Assembly (NCBI GenBank): GCA_016217545.1
Contig: JACRHT010000002.1
Coordinates: forward strand, 186,001-250,000
Length of the DNA: 64,000 bases
Direction: 5' to 3'
Source of the DNA: Opitutia bacterium
Lineage (GTDB): Bacteria; Verrucomicrobiota; Verrucomicrobiia; Opitutales; Opitutaceae
A program made the translations under genes and the position numbers. The notes below the pieces were generated by a model, which worked only from the letters and a program-made list of their open reading frames with translations, did not search any database and was not told where the DNA came from. This document shows, piece after piece, positions 9,760-16,969 of this stretch (within the stretch, counting starts at the first letter, position 1; every line of letters starts with the position of its first letter).

Positions 9760-10494
9760 ATGTGCGCCGCTCCCCGCCCCCTGATCGTCGTCGTCGAAGA
9801 TGAGAAAGAACTCTGCTCGCTGATCTGCCAGCACCTCGAGGACGCGGGCATGCAAACCCAGCCCTACGACCGCGCCGCCCCCGCACTGCGTTTCCTCGAG
9901 CGCAATTTCGCCAACCTGCTCCTCCTCGATCTCAACCTTCCCGACACGACCGGCTTCGAACTGCTCTCCACGCTCAAGCAGCACGACATCCACGTCCCCA
10001 CGATTTTCCTCACCGGCAGCGCCGCCGAGGCCGACAAGGTCAAGGGCCTCAACATGGGCGGCGACGACTACATCACGAAGCCCTTCAGTTACGCCGAACT
10101 CGTCGCACGCATCCACGCCGTGCTCCGTCGCGCCGAGTCGAAGGGCGACTTCAATCTCACGAAAAACGTCAAGACGGTCGACCAGCCCTTCGAGTTCCTC
10201 GGCGCCAAGGTCCACCCCGACCGCCTCGAAATCGAATTCCCCAACAACGTCTCGCACAAGATCGGCCGCAAGGAACTCGGCATCCTCGCCTACCTGAACA
10301 CGCATCGCCACGTCGTCATCACGCGCAAGGAGCTCATCCACTCCGTCTGGGGTATCCACGCCGACGTCCGCAGCCGCTCACTCGACCAATACATCGTGAA
10401 AGTCCGCGCCGCCTTCGCGAAGAACGGCCTCACGCTCGACAGCTTCAAGACCGTCCACGGCATCGGCTACATCTTCGAGCCACCGGCGAGCTGA
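9760..10494 (+). CDS. OmpR/PhoB-type response regulator
   Basis: A 244-residue two-component regulator. The receiver domain (about 1-125) starts LIVVVEDEKELCSLI and has acidic residues at VEDE, the phospho-acceptor Asp57 in LLLLDLNLPD, the Thr in IFLTGSA and the Lys in YITKPFSYAEL. The C-terminal winged helix (about 147-240) shows SHKIGRKELGILAYL, RKELIHSVWG, RSRSLDQYIVKVRAAF and the terminal TVHGIGYIF. No histidine kinase gene is adjacent, so it is an orphan; the hybrid kinase at 37219 is too far to assign as a partner. I used the ATG at 9760 because upstream in-frame starts run into the aguB region. The stop codon abuts an inverted-repeat element. Confidence 0.92.
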   Translation: MCAAPRPLIVVVEDEKELCSLICQHLEDAGMQTQPYDRAAPALRFLERNFANLLLLDLNLPDTTGFELLSTLKQHDIHVPTIFLTGSAAEADKVKGLNMGGDDYITKPFSYAELVARIHAVLRRAESKGDFNLTKNVKTVDQPFEFLGAKVHPDRLEIEFPNNVSHKIGRKELGILAYLNTHRHVVITRKELIHSVWGIHADVRSRSLDQYIVKVRAAFAKNGLTLDSFKTVHGIGYIFEPPAS

Positions 10495-10976
10495 CCGAGG
10501 ACGGAGGACAGAAAATAGAGGACGGCGAACAAACCAATCTACGGGCCAGCCATGAACAATGCTCATTCGTCAATTCACCGAGCTGGACGTGTATCGGCGG
10601 TCGAGCGAACTCGCCGAGAGAATTTTCGTCCTGAGCAAGCGCTGGCCGCCCGAAGAACGCTATTCGCTCACTGACCAGATTCGCCGCGCCGCTCGCTCGG
10701 TTGGTGCAAACATCGCCGAGTCTTGGGGAAAGCGCCGTTACGAGGCGCACTTCGTCAGCAAGCTAACCGACGCCGACGCAGAGAACCACGAAATCGAACA
10801 CTGGTTGATCACTGCTCACCGGGACGGATACCTCACGTCGTCCGATTTCGCCGCGCTCCTCGCGATCAAACGCGAGGTTGGCGCCAGAATCGGCAAGATG
10901 ATCCAGAACCCCGCCCCGTTTTTGCTGAAATAATCCGTCCTCGGTCTTCAGTCCTCTGTTCTCCGTCCTCCGTCCC
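10495..10976. mobile_element. inverted-repeat-bounded element carrying a four-helix-bundle (23S IVS protein-like) gene
   Basis: The left repeat (10495-10525, purine-rich GAGGACGGAGGACAG-type) is mirrored by a pyrimidine-rich right repeat (10935-10976, CTCTGTTCTCCGTCCTCC-type). The best 18-base stretch matches at 16 positions. The element begins on the first base after the response regulator stop and ends on the base before the stop codon of the convergent exonuclease gene. The only gene inside is the four-helix-bundle protein. No transposase is present. Calling it mobile is an inference. Confidence 0.55.
10559..10933 (+). CDS. four-helix-bundle protein, 23S rRNA intervening-sequence protein family
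   Basis: A 124-residue, largely helical protein. The family hallmarks are an N-terminal F.ELDVYRRSSELA segment, then LTDQIRRAARSVGANIAESWGK, ADAENHEIEHWL and a helical end. Members were first found inside intervening sequences of 23S rRNA, and most, as here, are stand-alone genes. The fold is related to the Avd accessory protein of diversity-generating retroelements, but no reverse transcriptase is in the window. The molecular role is unknown. The flanking inverted repeats (10495-10525 and 10935-10976) would place the whole gene in the loop of a long stem if transcribed through, as in rRNA intervening sequences. Confidence 0.88.
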   Translation: MLIRQFTELDVYRRSSELAERIFVLSKRWPPEERYSLTDQIRRAARSVGANIAESWGKRRYEAHFVSKLTDADAENHEIEHWLITAHRDGYLTSSDFAALLAIKREVGARIGKMIQNPAPFLLK

Positions 10977-11861
10977 TCAGAACAACTCCTGCTGCCCCGT
11001 GTAGCGCTTCTGCGCTTCCACCAGCGTCGAGCGCATCTCCATCGATTCGAACAGCGGAAGCAGCTTCGCGGTGTCCGGCTCGCCCGGCTCCACCCACGGC
11101 ATCGGCGAACTCGTGCGCAGCGTCGTCAGCTTCAGGTTCCGCCGCAAATCCTCCGCGCGCGCCGCGACCTGCTCGCGGAACCGTTCCGGCTTCAGCGTCG
11201 CCGCCGCCGCGATCAGGCCTTCGAGCGAGCCGTGCTCCTCCAGCCACTTCGTCGCCGTCTTCGGTCCGCAGCCGTCGATGCCGGGAATGTTGTCCGACAC
11301 GTCGCCGACGATCGCGAGATACTCCGCGATCTTCGCCGGCGGCACGCCAAACTTCTCCACCACCCCGGCCGCGTCGAGCACGCGCCAGCCGAGCTTCGGG
11401 TTCGCGGTCGGCGGAGGCAGCAGGATCTTGATCCGCTCATTCACGCACTGCGCGAAATCCTTGTCGGCGCTCACGATCAACACCTCGTGCCCGGCCGCCG
11501 CCAGCACGTGCGCCTGCGACGCCAGCAAGTCGTCCGACTCCACGCCGTCGAGCTCGATGCCGACCAAGCCCATCGCCCGGGTGATCTCCTTGATCACCGG
11601 AATCTGCTTCTCGAGCGGTTCCGGCGTCTCCTTGCGGTTCGCTTTGTATTCCGGATGCAGCGCCAGCCGGTCCTGCGCGCCGCCGAGATCGAAGAAGCAC
11701 AGCGTGAAGTCCGGCTTCTCCTGATCCTGCAGCCGCCAGATGCTCTTCACCCAGCCGTGCAACGCGCCCGTCGGAAACCCGTCCGCGCGCGTCAGCTCCG
11801 GCATCCCGTAGAACGCGCGGAACGCGAGGTTGTAGCCATCCAGCAGCAGCCATTTCGCCAT
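10977..11861 (-). CDS. 5'-3' exonuclease, DNA polymerase I N-terminal domain type
   Basis: A stand-alone flap/5'-3' exonuclease of 294 residues. It begins AKWLLLDGYNLAFRAFYG, the PIN-like metal-binding start. Further motifs are VKSIWRLQDQEKPDF, LHPEYKANRKETPE (helical arch), GVESDDLLASQA, EVLIVSADKDFAQCV and the helix-hairpin-helix region GDVSDNIPGIDGCGPKTATKWL. No polymerase domain follows. It may act in Okazaki-fragment or repair processing beside, or in place of, the PolA nuclease domain. The ATG at 11861 is directly followed by the conserved domain, so the upstream start at 12035 was rejected. Confidence 0.92.
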   Translation of the reverse strand: MAKWLLLDGYNLAFRAFYGMPELTRADGFPTGALHGWVKSIWRLQDQEKPDFTLCFFDLGGAQDRLALHPEYKANRKETPEPLEKQIPVIKEITRAMGLVGIELDGVESDDLLASQAHVLAAAGHEVLIVSADKDFAQCVNERIKILLPPPTANPKLGWRVLDAAGVVEKFGVPPAKIAEYLAIVGDVSDNIPGIDGCGPKTATKWLEEHGSLEGLIAAAATLKPERFREQVAARAEDLRRNLKLTTLRTSSPMPWVEPGEPDTAKLLPLFESMEMRSTLVEAQKRYTGQQELF

Positions 11862-11911
11862 GCGCCCGACGCAATCGCCTGCGCGCGTCCGGGCAAACCC
11901 AATCTCAACCT

Positions 11912-12310
11912 CTAGCGTGTCGCCGCCTTTAATCGCTCGATATACTGCCGGAGCGGTCCCGCCAGCCACGCCGCCGTCCTCTGCGCCTGCGCTTTCGCCG
12001 ACTGGCCGGACATTGTCTGCGCGTTGCTCTCCCATATCCGGATGTCCTCGACCAGCGCGCGCTCCATTTGCGCGATAGTCTTTGGCAAGCCGGCTGGACT
12101 CGCGCTAAACACCCAGCCGCGATACTTCGACCAAACGTCGACGTGTGGCACGCTGACTTCGATCTTCTCGATTGAACGGAGATAGACCGTGACAACCTCC
12201 GTTCGCTTGGGCGGAAACTCCGCCCGCAACTGAGTCAGCTGTTGTTGCGTTACGCCAGAGGCGACCGAACAGGCCAACAAGCAGAAGAGTGCAAGCCATG
12301 CGCCACGCAT
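11912..12310 (-). CDS. small secreted protein of unknown function at the end of the pilus operon
   Basis: A 132-residue protein with a signal peptide (MRGAWLALFCLLACSVASG). The cysteine in LLACS is a weak lipobox candidate. The mature part has a short coiled-coil-like start (VTQQQLTQLRAEFPP), then the strand-rich VVTVYLRSIEKIEVSVPHVDVW, and ends with a helix. It begins 9 bases after the secretin stop on the same strand, so it probably belongs to the operon. I do not recognise the family. A pilot or accessory role for the secretin is only a guess from position. Confidence 0.7.
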   Translation of the reverse strand: MRGAWLALFCLLACSVASGVTQQQLTQLRAEFPPKRTEVVTVYLRSIEKIEVSVPHVDVWSKYRGWVFSASPAGLPKTIAQMERALVEDIRIWESNAQTMSGQSAKAQAQRTAAWLAGPLRQYIERLKAATR

Positions 12311-12319
12311 AGGACTGCG

Positions 12320-15091
12320 CTACTTCTTCGCCTCGCGCCCCGCGGCGCCGGCGGGCGTGACGATGGTGGGGTTCTGGAAAATCGTGCCGACCGGCGCGCC
12401 GCGCACGGCCTGCTTCTTGAGCGAGCCGCCGGGGCTGACGAGATTCGCTGTCACGAAGATGAGCAGATTGCGCTTCTGCGCGCTCTCGCCGTTGCTGCGG
12501 AAAAGACGCCCGAGCACCGGCAGGTTGCCGATCACCGGCACCTTGTCGTTTGTCTTGCGCGTGTCCTCGCGCGTGAGTCCGCCCATGACGAGCGTCGCGC
12601 CGTCCCAGATCGTCACCTTCGTCGTCAACTCGCGCACCGCGAAGATCGGCTGATAGAAGCCCGACGGCACCGTCACCGTCGTGCTGCCCGAGACCGCGAC
12701 GCTCTGGCCGCCGTATTCGACGAAGCCCTCGAACTCCGTCACCTTCGGGTTCAGGTCGAGACTGATGCTGTAATCGTCCTCCTCGACGGTCGGCGTCACC
12801 TTCAGTTCCACGCCAATGTTGCGCGTCGTGAATTCCTGCGGCGTGCCGGCCGTGATCGTGACGCCCGCCGAGCCGCCGCCGCTCGCGCTGCCGGTGCCGA
12901 CCTGGCTTTGCACCTGGCCATACGACTGCGGGTAACGCAGCTCCTGCGCGACCGTGATCGTCGCGGGATTGCCGGACAGCACCGTGAGCTTCGGCGCGCT
13001 GAGCAGCTCCGTGCCGCTGCGCTGGGAGAGCGCACGAATCACGGCACTCACGTTGAATTCACCCAAAACGCCGGTGATGGCCGCCAGAGGATTGGCTCCA
13101 ATACCAATGTTATTGGTTCCTGGAATTGAAGGCGCGTTATTGATGATCGGCACATTCAATGCCGTTGTCGGCGGTGTTGTTGTCGTCGTGGTGGACGACG
13201 ACGACGAACCCTCGATGTCGAACGAGTTCGTCGGATCTCGGACAAAAGACGAAGAAGAGGACACGTTTGTCTGCGTTGTTCCAGCAGTCTCAGCTCGGTT
13301 GATTGCCCCGCTCGTGCCAGCAATAGAGTTGGTGAACGCCTGCCCGATGGAGCGATTACTGGTCGTATACGTGCCTACCGTTGCCCCTGTATCACGTCGC
13401 GCCGAAGCTTTTGTCGCGACGCTCCAATTCACGCCGAGCTCCTCGAGCGCGCCGTCCTGCACTTCCATGAACTTCGCCTCGATCTCGACCTGCCGCACGT
13501 CGCTGTAGCGCGCGAGGATGTTGCGAATGCGCTCCAAGTTGCGGCCGGTCTGCGTGACGATCAGCTGCGAACCGTCGAACGCGAGTGTGCTGCCGGGCGT
13601 GCCTTCGAAACTCACGCCGGCGAGTTGGAGAAAGTTGCGGATCGATTGCCCCTCGCCTTCCACATTCGTCGAGGAAGACGCGGCCGCCGCCTTCGCACCG
13701 CCTGCGAGCGGATCGCTGCCGCCGCCGTTCACTTCGCCGCCGCGCCCGGTCATGCGCAGCACGGTCGAGCGCGATACGGGGAAAAACTGCGTGTCGAGCG
13801 TCGTCTGCTCGCCGCCGGAGCGCACGATGACGGCGTCGGCCTGCACCTCGTATTGGTAGCCGACGGACTGCGTCACGAGATCGAGCACACGCTTCAGCGA
13901 GAGGTTGCGGAGATTGATGTTGTTCACGACCGGGTTCGCGCCGGTCGGGTCGAGCAACACGATGTTCACGCCCTTCGGCGTGGTGCCGCTCTGATCGAAC
14001 TCCTCGGAAACGACGCTGAGCGTCGTCATGACGCGGCCGAGCTCCATGCCGCTGAAATTCACGTTCGGGAGGATGATTTTGTTGAGCTTCTCGAGCAGCG
14101 GCGACGGGCCGTCGCCGAGCGCGGCGCCAGGCGGCGGCTCCTTGTAGACGCCGGGGCGCTGCCACGCGCGCGCGACTTCGTTGAGCAACTGCGCGCTGGT
14201 CTGCGTGCGGTCGACGTTGCGGTCGACCGTGTCGGCGGCGATGCGCCGCATGAAGTTCTCCGCGTCGGCATTGCCCGGCTCCAGCTCCAGCACGCGCGCG
14301 AAGGTCTGCGCGGCAGCGGACGGATCGCCAGCGAGGTATTGGCTGCGACCACGTTTCACGAGCGCTTGCACTTCGGTATCCGGGGCGGGCGCGGCCACCG
14401 CCGGCGCGGAGGTCGGCGACGCCGCCGCGGCCACCGTCCTTTTCTCCACCTTGCGCGGCGCGGGCGCCGGCTCGGGAGCGGGCGTCTCCGTTTTCACGGG
14501 CTCGCTTTTGGGGGCTGCTTTCGCGGCTGCTGCCGAGTTCTTGGCGGCGGCCGCGGCGACGGCGGCGAGATGTTCGTCGCGCGCGCGGGTGATCTCCGCG
14601 CCCGCCACGTCGATCTCGGTGAGCGTGGCCTGCGTGGCGGGATTTTCGGCGAGGGAGCGGCGCGTCTGCGCGAGCTTGTCGAGGGCAGCGCTGAACTGCT
14701 GCTCGGCGGCGAGCCCGCGGGCGGCGCGGACATTCTCGCGCGCGGCGGCGAGCGCTTGGTTGAGTTTGTTTTCCTCTTCGGCGGCGAGTTGCTCGGCCTC
14801 ACTCGGCGGCGTCACGACGCCGCCGCTCACCACGACTTTCGTTTCCGGGGCCTGGCCGAGCGTGGCGAGCAAGCGGGTGACGGTGGCATCACCGGGCGTG
14901 AGCTTCGCCAGCTCCTCGAGCTTCGCGCGGGCTTCGGAGATATTGCCGCTGTCGCGAGCGCGGAGGGCTTCGGAGAGGAGGCGGATTTTGGCCTCCGAGG
15001 CGTCGGGCTTCGTGTCGGATTGGCGGGCGATGAGGACGCCGCTGGCCAGGAGGGCGACGACGGCAAACAGGGCGAGGAAACGGCGGGGCAT
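12320..15091 (-). CDS. type IV pilus-like secretin, Amuc_1098 family (PilQ/GspD-like)
   Basis: A 923-residue outer-membrane secretin. An N-terminal signal/anchor (MPRRFLALFAVVALLASGVL) is followed by helical TPR-like and Ala/Pro-rich regions up to about residue 330. An STN-like domain follows (NFSGMELGRVM ... LKRVLDLVTQSVGYQYEV, about 345-430). After that come periplasmic ring domains with LERIRNILARYSDVRQVEIE, a Ser/Thr-rich insert, and the C-terminal secretin domain with ATLVMGGLTRED, VPVIGNLPVLGRLFR and LIFVTANLV. It forms the outer-membrane gate for pilus or secretion machinery. The ATG at 15091 lies 7 bases beyond the previous gene's stop. The upstream start at 15142 overlaps that gene. 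Confidence 0.93.
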   Translation of the reverse strand: MPRRFLALFAVVALLASGVLIARQSDTKPDASEAKIRLLSEALRARDSGNISEARAKLEELAKLTPGDATVTRLLATLGQAPETKVVVSGGVVTPPSEAEQLAAEEENKLNQALAAARENVRAARGLAAEQQFSAALDKLAQTRRSLAENPATQATLTEIDVAGAEITRARDEHLAAVAAAAAKNSAAAAKAAPKSEPVKTETPAPEPAPAPRKVEKRTVAAAASPTSAPAVAAPAPDTEVQALVKRGRSQYLAGDPSAAAQTFARVLELEPGNADAENFMRRIAADTVDRNVDRTQTSAQLLNEVARAWQRPGVYKEPPPGAALGDGPSPLLEKLNKIILPNVNFSGMELGRVMTTLSVVSEEFDQSGTTPKGVNIVLLDPTGANPVVNNINLRNLSLKRVLDLVTQSVGYQYEVQADAVIVRSGGEQTTLDTQFFPVSRSTVLRMTGRGGEVNGGGSDPLAGGAKAAAASSSTNVEGEGQSIRNFLQLAGVSFEGTPGSTLAFDGSQLIVTQTGRNLERIRNILARYSDVRQVEIEAKFMEVQDGALEELGVNWSVATKASARRDTGATVGTYTTSNRSIGQAFTNSIAGTSGAINRAETAGTTQTNVSSSSSFVRDPTNSFDIEGSSSSSTTTTTTPPTTALNVPIINNAPSIPGTNNIGIGANPLAAITGVLGEFNVSAVIRALSQRSGTELLSAPKLTVLSGNPATITVAQELRYPQSYGQVQSQVGTGSASGGGSAGVTITAGTPQEFTTRNIGVELKVTPTVEEDDYSISLDLNPKVTEFEGFVEYGGQSVAVSGSTTVTVPSGFYQPIFAVRELTTKVTIWDGATLVMGGLTREDTRKTNDKVPVIGNLPVLGRLFRSNGESAQKRNLLIFVTANLVSPGGSLKKQAVRGAPVGTIFQNPTIVTPAGAAGREAKK

Positions 15092-15098
15092 GCGAAAG

Positions 15099-16025
15099 TC
15101 AGGGGCGGGCGGCATCGGCGACACCGGGCTTGGCGGCGCCATTGAAACGCTGCGCGGTCGCGGCGGGATTTGCCGTCTTCGTGGCGGCTTCGGGCTTCAG
15201 CACGCGCGTCTCGGGATAAGGCAGACCGGCGGTCTGCTTGGCGACGACGACCTCGGGCGGATCGAGTTGGATGTGTTCGACGCGGAAGGTCGCGTCGTCC
15301 TGCTGGAACGTGTCGCCGACGTGCAGCGTGCGGGGCTTCGCTTTCGTGTCGGCAATGACGCGGAGCACGGCGAGCGGCGTGTCGGTGAGCTTCGGCCCGC
15401 GCGTGTCGAGCGTGATGTCCGCGCCCGTCCGCTCATCGCGCAACGTGGCGACGCCCGCGACATCGTAGACGGGCTGCTCGGCGCCGGGGGCGAGGTTCAC
15501 CTTGCGCACCTCGAACGAACGCAACGCGAGCCCCAGCTGCTCGAAGCGGCTGCCGGCGCGCGCGAGTAGCGTTTCCGGTGTCTGCTGGCTCACGAACGCC
15601 GCGACGATATCGCCCGGCGCACCGACGTAGCCCACCAATTGCAGGCGGAACGGCTCGCGCTTCACCGCGAGCAACTCGAGGCCGAACGGCAGATTATTTT
15701 TCTCCGCGAGATAGGTTGGCGGCGTCACCGTGAACGCCCGCGCGGTCGCGTGGTAATAGATCACCGGCGGCGTGAAGAGCTCGTAGATCCAGCCGCCACC
15801 GGACGACTGCACGGTCGGTTTGCGCCACGCGCCGGGCGCCGCGTCCAGCGCCGGCAAGGCGGCGGTCGCATACGGCGCATCGACCAGAGCGGCGCTCACG
15901 CGCTCGGCGCGCAGGCGGCGCAGCGTCGGCTGCTGTTGCCACCACCACGCCGCCGATGCGAGGGCGCCGGCGAGCGCCAGCAACGCGAGCGTTTTTTCGA
16001 GCGAGACGAAGCGGGGCAAGGTCAT
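15099..16025 (-). CDS. Amuc_1099-family pilus-like inner-membrane protein
   Basis: A 308-residue protein with one N-terminal membrane anchor (TLALLALAGALASAAWWW, about 12-29) and a periplasmic remainder. Repeated strand-rich segments (FGLELLAVKREPFRLQLVGYVG, LRSFEVRKVNL, ARTLHVGDTF-like) resemble PilP/GspC-type homology regions, which contact the secretin N-domains. The identification rests on size, topology and position between the Amuc_1100-like gene and the secretin, as in Akkermansia Amuc_1098-1101. It overlaps the upstream gene by 4 bases (ATGA). The family call is likely; the PilP-like role is inference. Confidence 0.75.
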   Translation of the reverse strand: MTLPRFVSLEKTLALLALAGALASAAWWWQQQPTLRRLRAERVSAALVDAPYATAALPALDAAPGAWRKPTVQSSGGGWIYELFTPPVIYYHATARAFTVTPPTYLAEKNNLPFGLELLAVKREPFRLQLVGYVGAPGDIVAAFVSQQTPETLLARAGSRFEQLGLALRSFEVRKVNLAPGAEQPVYDVAGVATLRDERTGADITLDTRGPKLTDTPLAVLRVIADTKAKPRTLHVGDTFQQDDATFRVEHIQLDPPEVVVAKQTAGLPYPETRVLKPEAATKTANPAATAQRFNGAAKPGVADAARP

Positions 16026-16966
16026 GACGACGGTGCGGAGGGGGCCGGGAGGACATCAACACATTCCACCACCACGGCAAACTTTGAAAAATTCTGCGTC
16101 ACGAGCGGCACCGGAGCGGAGGACGGCGCAGTGGCCGCGGCGACCGCGATCGCGGAAATCTCGGCGGAAGGCTCGACCTCGACGGCGCGGACGAACAGCG
16201 GCAGCGGTGAAGCGGCCAACGAGTTCAGGAACGCGCGCAACGCCTGCGTCTGACCGGTGAACTCCACGCGATACAACTCGCCCTCGACGAGACCGGGAGC
16301 ATGCAGACGCAACCGCGCGTCGGGCTCGAAGAAGTCTGCGAGCTGTCCCGCACTGCGCGCGCTGCCGGACGGCGTCTCGGAACCGTTCGCGTTCGCCGCC
16401 GCAGCGCGGCGGGCCGCGCGTTGGGTTTCAGTCAACGGCCGTTCGCGCACCGCGGCGACGAGCGTGGTCGGCCGCGCTTCGAAAAGCGTTTCGAGCAGAT
16501 GCTGCATCACGACGCGCTGGCGGTGCACCGGCGCCAGCAAGTCGGACTCAGGTCCTTCGTTGGCGTAGGTCGAGAAACCGAAGCGCTCCTCGGCGCGCAA
16601 GGCGACCTGCTGCGTCACCGCGAGCGCGCGCATTTTTTCGGTGAACGTCGCGAGGGTGAAATAGGCATCGATCGGACGCGCGGGCGGCGTCGGCAGCCAG
16701 GCCTTGCCGGTGAGCGCGGCGCGCAGTTCGCCGACGCGCTTGGTCGCGTCCGCGAGATCGGATTCGATCGCGCGGGCGTTTTCCTCGCTCAGGGCCGGCT
16801 TCTGCCGCGCGAGCCAATCGCACTCCTGACGCTTGGCCTCGAGTTGGATGGCGAAGCGTTTGGCCCGTTCGCGGGTCGAATAGATGAACCAGCCTTGCGC
16901 CAGACACGCGATCACGCTCGCGAGGAGAATCGCGGCGAAGAGCGGGTGTTTCTTCAGCGTGTCCAT
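16022..16966 (-). CDS. Amuc_1100-family pilus-associated protein (PilO/PilN-like)
   Basis: A 314-residue protein close in length to Akkermansia Amuc_1100 (317). It has an N-terminal membrane anchor (LFAAILLASVIACLAQGWFIY), a coiled-coil stretch (about 30-80) and a periplasmic alpha/beta part. The part LYRVEFTGQTQALRAFLNSLAASP resembles the ferredoxin-like domain of PilO. It starts 3 bases after the PilM-like gene, and its last 4 bases overlap the next gene. The expected role is a periplasmic dimer linking the inner-membrane PilM/PilN platform to the secretin. Membership is inferred from architecture, length and operon order. Confidence 0.8.
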   Translation of the reverse strand: MDTLKKHPLFAAILLASVIACLAQGWFIYSTRERAKRFAIQLEAKRQECDWLARQKPALSEENARAIESDLADATKRVGELRAALTGKAWLPTPPARPIDAYFTLATFTEKMRALAVTQQVALRAEERFGFSTYANEGPESDLLAPVHRQRVVMQHLLETLFEARPTTLVAAVRERPLTETQRAARRAAAANANGSETPSGSARSAGQLADFFEPDARLRLHAPGLVEGELYRVEFTGQTQALRAFLNSLAASPLPLFVRAVEVEPSAEISAIAVAAATAPSSAPVPLVTQNFSKFAVVVECVDVLPAPSAPSS

Positions 16967-16969
16967 GGC

